Assembly (NCBI GenBank): GCA_020536535.1
Contig: JAHLWZ010000790.1
Coordinates: 248,001-312,000, forward strand
DNA: 64,000 nucleotides
Direction: 5' to 3'
From: Pelomyxa schiedti
Taxonomy: Eukaryota; Evosea; Pelobiontida; Pelomyxidae
Part shown: in pieces, positions 60,401-64,000 of the stretch
Layout of the letters: the number at the start of each line of letters is the position of its first letter
How positions within the stretch are numbered: position 1 is the first letter of the stretch
Notes under the pieces: generated by a model
What the model saw: only the letters and a program-made list of their open reading frames with translations
Databases searched by the model: none
What the model was told of the DNA's origin: nothing
Translations under genes and position numbers: made by a program

Positions 60401-61664
60401 AGCCTGTGTCCAAGTCAGAGTAGAGGCAGCAATTGAACCAAGCAAGAAGACATTTGAACCTGAGGCCGTAATAGTGACATCTTTTGCATTTTGCCCAGAC
60501 GGCGGTGTCAAACTAAATTCTCGATAAATACCATCTGAAACGTGTACAGCAGTTCCTGTTGAATGGAGTGAATAGCAGAACTTGTATTCGCATAGAAACC
60601 TGGTACACAACGATAGAGAGCTTCTGTAATTGTTTTCAGTTGAGCATCTAGAGATGTTCCGCTGTTTGCATCATTTCCAGATGCTGCAGATACAAACAAA
60701 TCTGATACAAAAGGAAGTATCACAGAGCAGGTGCTGCAAGACCACATGAACAAACAACTGGGAAAAAAAAAAGAAAGTACTAAAGCTTAAATGATCCAGA
60801 TGACGATGTGATTCCATCACTTTCTCCAAGTACTCCACAGCTAAAGTACAGGGCATACCTGCATCGCACATCATACTTGGAACCAAGTAGAAAATCAATT
60901 ACGGTTCAGAGTGTGTGACAGTTTTGTTGTGAACCAGGGTACCATCCACCCAGGTCTGGATGTTTGTGTCCTCCACGAATCCCAATGCTAATGTGTGGCT
61001 TCCCGTTGAAGGTATGGAAAAAGCAGATTGGTCAAAAAGCCAATTTCCTGGATATAAAATATATCTTTATATTTTTTTATGTTAAAAAGAAACGGTAAAG
61101 ACAGTCCTTGTTCTATACCCTGATCAGCCCACCTCAACATGGCCTTCAGTGAGCCGTCCACATCTTTGAATATACTCATCATGGCCAGTATACCCCAAGT
61201 GGGTCCCGAAATTTGTGCAATATTCACGCAAACGGCAGCTTGGTCCCACCAGTTGGCACTACTCGAGGCAGGCAAGTCCAAAGAAGACAAGTCAACGAGC
61301 TTTCAAGGAGTTGGAAAAAACCGCGTGGTGTGTGACAAAGACAGACAGCAGGCTATATATAGACATAGATGGAGATTTAGATACCATTTCCAAGTAAGCT
61401 TCCTTTGCGTGGGTGCCAATGTTGTTTGACGAGTAGTAAGCCGACGCGTCTCCCGACACGTCCAACTCCACGTTGGACCCTGCGTGCAACGTGGTGTACG
61501 TCGACTGTCCGCCAAAGGACCAAGGAGTAGGGGGCGAAGAGGCCGAGCTCAACGTGGAAAGATCCAAAGTGAGCACCGAGGTGTCTGGCCCCAGTCCTCC
61601 GTTGGAGTACGTGAAACAGTCAACAACGCTCGCCGCTAGACACAACACCCACAACAACCGCATC
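57452..61664 (-). CDS. Cell-surface right-handed beta-helix protein
   Basis: The start at 61664 gives a signal peptide (MRLLWVLCLAASVVDC). A lectin-like beta-sandwich follows (SSANWWDQAAVCVNIAQISG; TGSHTLALGFVEDTNIQTWV; about 61560-60920). From about 60690 a parallel beta-helix (pectin-lyase-like) begins with FVSAASGNDANSGTSLDAQL and GTAVHVSDGIYREFSL. It continues over many short exons with repeated short strands to about 57850. Near the C-terminus Cys-containing segments (TWNQVCDPKYGTNYDLGPFE) precede a Ser/Thr stretch and a hydrophobic end (LLTLSPVLLLGLVVL) with no basic tail, which fits a GPI signal or a membrane anchor. It is probably an extracellular adhesion or carbohydrate-binding protein. 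No polysaccharide-lyase catalytic residues could be assigned. The stop is 110 bp from the converging lyase gene. Confidence 0.7.
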
Positions 61665-61929
61665 CGCCGAATCGGGATTGTAATGATGTTATGGGAAACC
61701 ACCTGGAGCAGAAGCCTCTTTTCGAGATGGTTTCTCTGCCCCTGAACTCGAGCTGCCTGCGATGATGCGTTCCTGAAACTAGTAAACACTACCTCATGTG
61801 ATTGGAACGTTTGATTAGAGTTCATTCCTTGGGGTGACAGGCCCAACTTAAAACTCCTACGATCACTTCTGCAGCTTTTTTCCATAAAAAAACCTTTCCT
61901 TTTTAAAAAATAAACTGCCTTGATTCGGC
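61665..61929. promoter_or_regulatory. Bidirectional promoter interval
   Basis: 265 bp between the ATG of the beta-helix gene and that of the RBR ligase. It has an A/T-rich core near 61885-61912. No defined motif is seen. Confidence 0.3.
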
Positions 61930-64000
61930 ATGTCACACTTCGAGGTTGGAAGCCGTACATTACAATACAAATCATAGGCTGTTGTTTGAATACTCAAACG
62001 TGGTTTTTGGTTTTATTTTTCCAGAGTGATTACGCCGATGACGAAAACCTCGAAGCCACTATAGCTGTTGGCAATTCCTCCTTTTTTGGGCGGGTCTTCA
62101 TACGTTACCTGGTCCAATCCTTCTAACACGAGATGTTAACAGAGAATAGCCGAACTGGAAATACTTGAGGCAGCAACAACCCGCACCCAAACAGAACCCG
62201 ATTCGGCCGATTTCGCTGATTTCCCAGAGCCAACTCAGGCGACCACAACTTCCTCTTCGTTGTCTACAGCAATTTTGAATACCACTGAACCACTTCCGGA
62301 AATTGAGATACACTTTGACACGACAGACGACACCCCCCCTCCTTTGCCTCCTCCACTTCATCGGACCAGCTCTTTAGTGGCCACGGCCCCTCCTCTCAAT
62401 CAATCAACACGAAGACCTCCCCCGCCGGTACCGGATGAGGCTCCTTTCGATATTACATCGGATGTCTCTTCTTCGGAGGTTCCCAGTGAGGATGAACCTT
62501 TGACATTAAAAGAAATGACCTCTCGGCTAGCAAGCTTCAAGGATCTCTTGTGTGTTATTTTCCTCCAAAACTGTCTGTAGAAAAGCTTACACGTACAAAG
62601 AAATGCCCCTTCAACAGCAGAAACTGAGAGGGCTCTTACAGAACTCTATGAAAACGGTATTTCCAAGCTTCAAGAGCGTGTAACTGTGCTTATAAATCAA
62701 GTATGTTAACTTATTGTAGCCTTTGCCATCCTCACCCCCTTCAGTATGTTGACAGTCCTACAATGCTTCAAGACTTGATGCTACTTTATGAGCAAGTTGA
62801 TGTGATACAAACCCAGTGGCAGAACAGGCAGCAGCAAGGGGAAACAGCAAGTGAAGTGATTCGCTCTTCCATCCACATGGTCAGCTTATTTTTTCTTTTT
62901 CCATAAACAAGCACTCACAAAAATTAGGTGGAAACACAACCACTCATCGACCTCCCTGAACAAAATTCAACTGCCTATATAACTACTCCGTTTTCTGGAA
63001 CTTCTTCGACATCATCTTCATCCACAACTTCATCTTCATCTGCAGCTGTATCTACACCCCCAGGCACTAGTACAAGAAGTTCTTCTCTTCTCAAGCAAGT
63101 GCAAATCAATGATGCAGAACCGGAAGAACCTGTATTAAATCCCTTTCTTGCATTTCAGCTCACTCGAGAAGCTACCAGATATATCCTGTCCAATTTGTAT
63201 GGACGATGTGAAAGGATCTCTCTGCTACAGGCTTCGAGAGTGCAAACATCAGTACTGTGTAAATGTAAAAGTCTACTTCCATGAACCACCCCAACTTTTA
63301 CTCAGTGCTTTGATGACTACTTGTCAACCTTGATAAAAGATGGTAAAGTTTTGGATATTAAGTGTCCCAACCCCACGTGTACTGCTGTTGTCAGCTACCA
63401 TGATGTATGCCAAAAAAAAAAGTTTCAGTGCCAATAAAACTCTGGATACAGGTCTCTGTGCTCATTGAAAATGATGAGCTATTTGCAAAATATGAAGAGT
63501 TTTTGTTCCTCGCTGCTCTAAAAGCTGAGCCAGGCCTTCGTTGGTGTCCAAAGTGTGTGCCCTGGTTTCTTTCTTTTTAATTACTCTTTCAAGACCGGGT
63601 TGTGGAAATGCCATGATTGGTTCTGAAGATGATCCACGCATGGTTTGCAACAAGCCTGGGTGTGGCTACGAGTTCTGTTTCAAATGCAATGAAGAGGCAT
63701 TCCCTCATCACTGATGTTCTTGTTTTGTCATGACTTTCCCTTAGTGGCATACTGGAACTTGTGAAGATCTCCAGAAATGGAAACTTGAGAACGGCACGGC
63801 AGATAAAAAGTAAACCCATTTGGCATGTGGCGTTCGGTTTAATTCCTTTAAAGGTATGCAGAATGGGCCAAACAACATACTAAGGCTTGTCCGAAGTGCA
63901 AAGCGAAAATAGAAAAGAATGCTGGTTGCAACCATATGTTCTCTTCCATTCTTAGGTCTATTCTTTCTGAAACCATTAGGACCTGTGTCAACTGCCATTA
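61930..64000 (+). CDS. RBR (RING-IBR-RING) E3 ubiquitin ligase, 3' end missing
   Basis: The start at 61930 (MSHFE) splices to [14 protein letters not shown] and then [11 protein letters not shown] Pro/Thr-rich region follows, then helical exons ([39 protein letters not shown]) and a Ser-rich linker. RING1 begins near 63180 ([27 protein letters not shown]). The exon after it carries [23 protein letters not shown] is near 63540-63690 (RWCPK + [23 protein letters not shown]). RING2 begins [17 protein letters not shown] + TCVNC, where the Cys of NAGC (63927-63929) is the position that carries ubiquitin as a thioester in this class. The gene runs off the right edge. It resembles ariadne-type RBR ligases, but the N-terminal region gives no closer name. 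Confidence 0.85.

Overview
This window is nuclear DNA of a unicellular eukaryote with a very compact, intron-rich genome. I count about 26 protein genes on both strands. Almost all are split by tiny GT-AG introns, and those I could bound by frame are roughly 38-57 bp. Gaps between genes are often under 110 bp. All three standard stop codons are used. No rRNA, tRNA, CRISPR array, transposon or prophage is recognisable. I cannot name the species. The mix of archaeal-type and bacterial-type enzymes (IleRS, a PurB-type adenylosuccinate lyase, a tryptophanase/tyrosine phenol-lyase family protein) with PTEN, myotubularin, RasGEF, talin-like, BRPF and Dsc1/Tul1 homologues suggests a free-living protist, possibly from a low-oxygen habitat; that is inference.

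Layout. 0.15-9 kb: a MIT-MIT-LIM protein (-), a USP36/42-type deubiquitinase (+), a membrane-anchored protein resembling bacterial OspF/SpvC phosphothreonine lyases (-), an unidentified membrane protein (-) and an F-box/ZZ protein (+). 9-26 kb: myotubularin (-), a proline-rich protein with a talin-like F0-F1 pair (-), a BRPF-type PHD/bromodomain chromatin reader (+), a DEP-RasGEF (-) and a Dsc1/Tul1 RING membrane E3 (-). 26-44 kb: archaeal-type IleRS (+), condensin CAP-G (+), an orphan (+), a UBASH3-type histidine phosphatase (-), PTEN (+), adenylosuccinate lyase (-), an FHA-RING E3 (+) and an intronless propeller-like protein (-). 44-64 kb: an orphan (-), a C2-PARP6/8 fusion (+), two orphans (-), a secreted S9 peptidase (-), the lyase (+), a cell-surface beta-helix protein (-) and an RBR E3 ligase cut by the window edge (+).

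There is no operon logic, but themes recur: ubiquitin (one deubiquitinase, one F-box protein, three E3 ligases), phosphoinositide and small-GTPase signalling (myotubularin, PTEN, RasGEF, talin-like) and chromatin (BRPF, condensin). The points most worth following are the phosphothreonine-lyase-like gene 18 bp from its neighbour, the lyase with Arg at the expected PLP-lysine position, the altered PTEN P-loop, the archaeal-type IleRS and the C2-PARP fusion. Exon borders were inferred by eye from frame, GT/AG and family conservation; gene ends are the least certain part.
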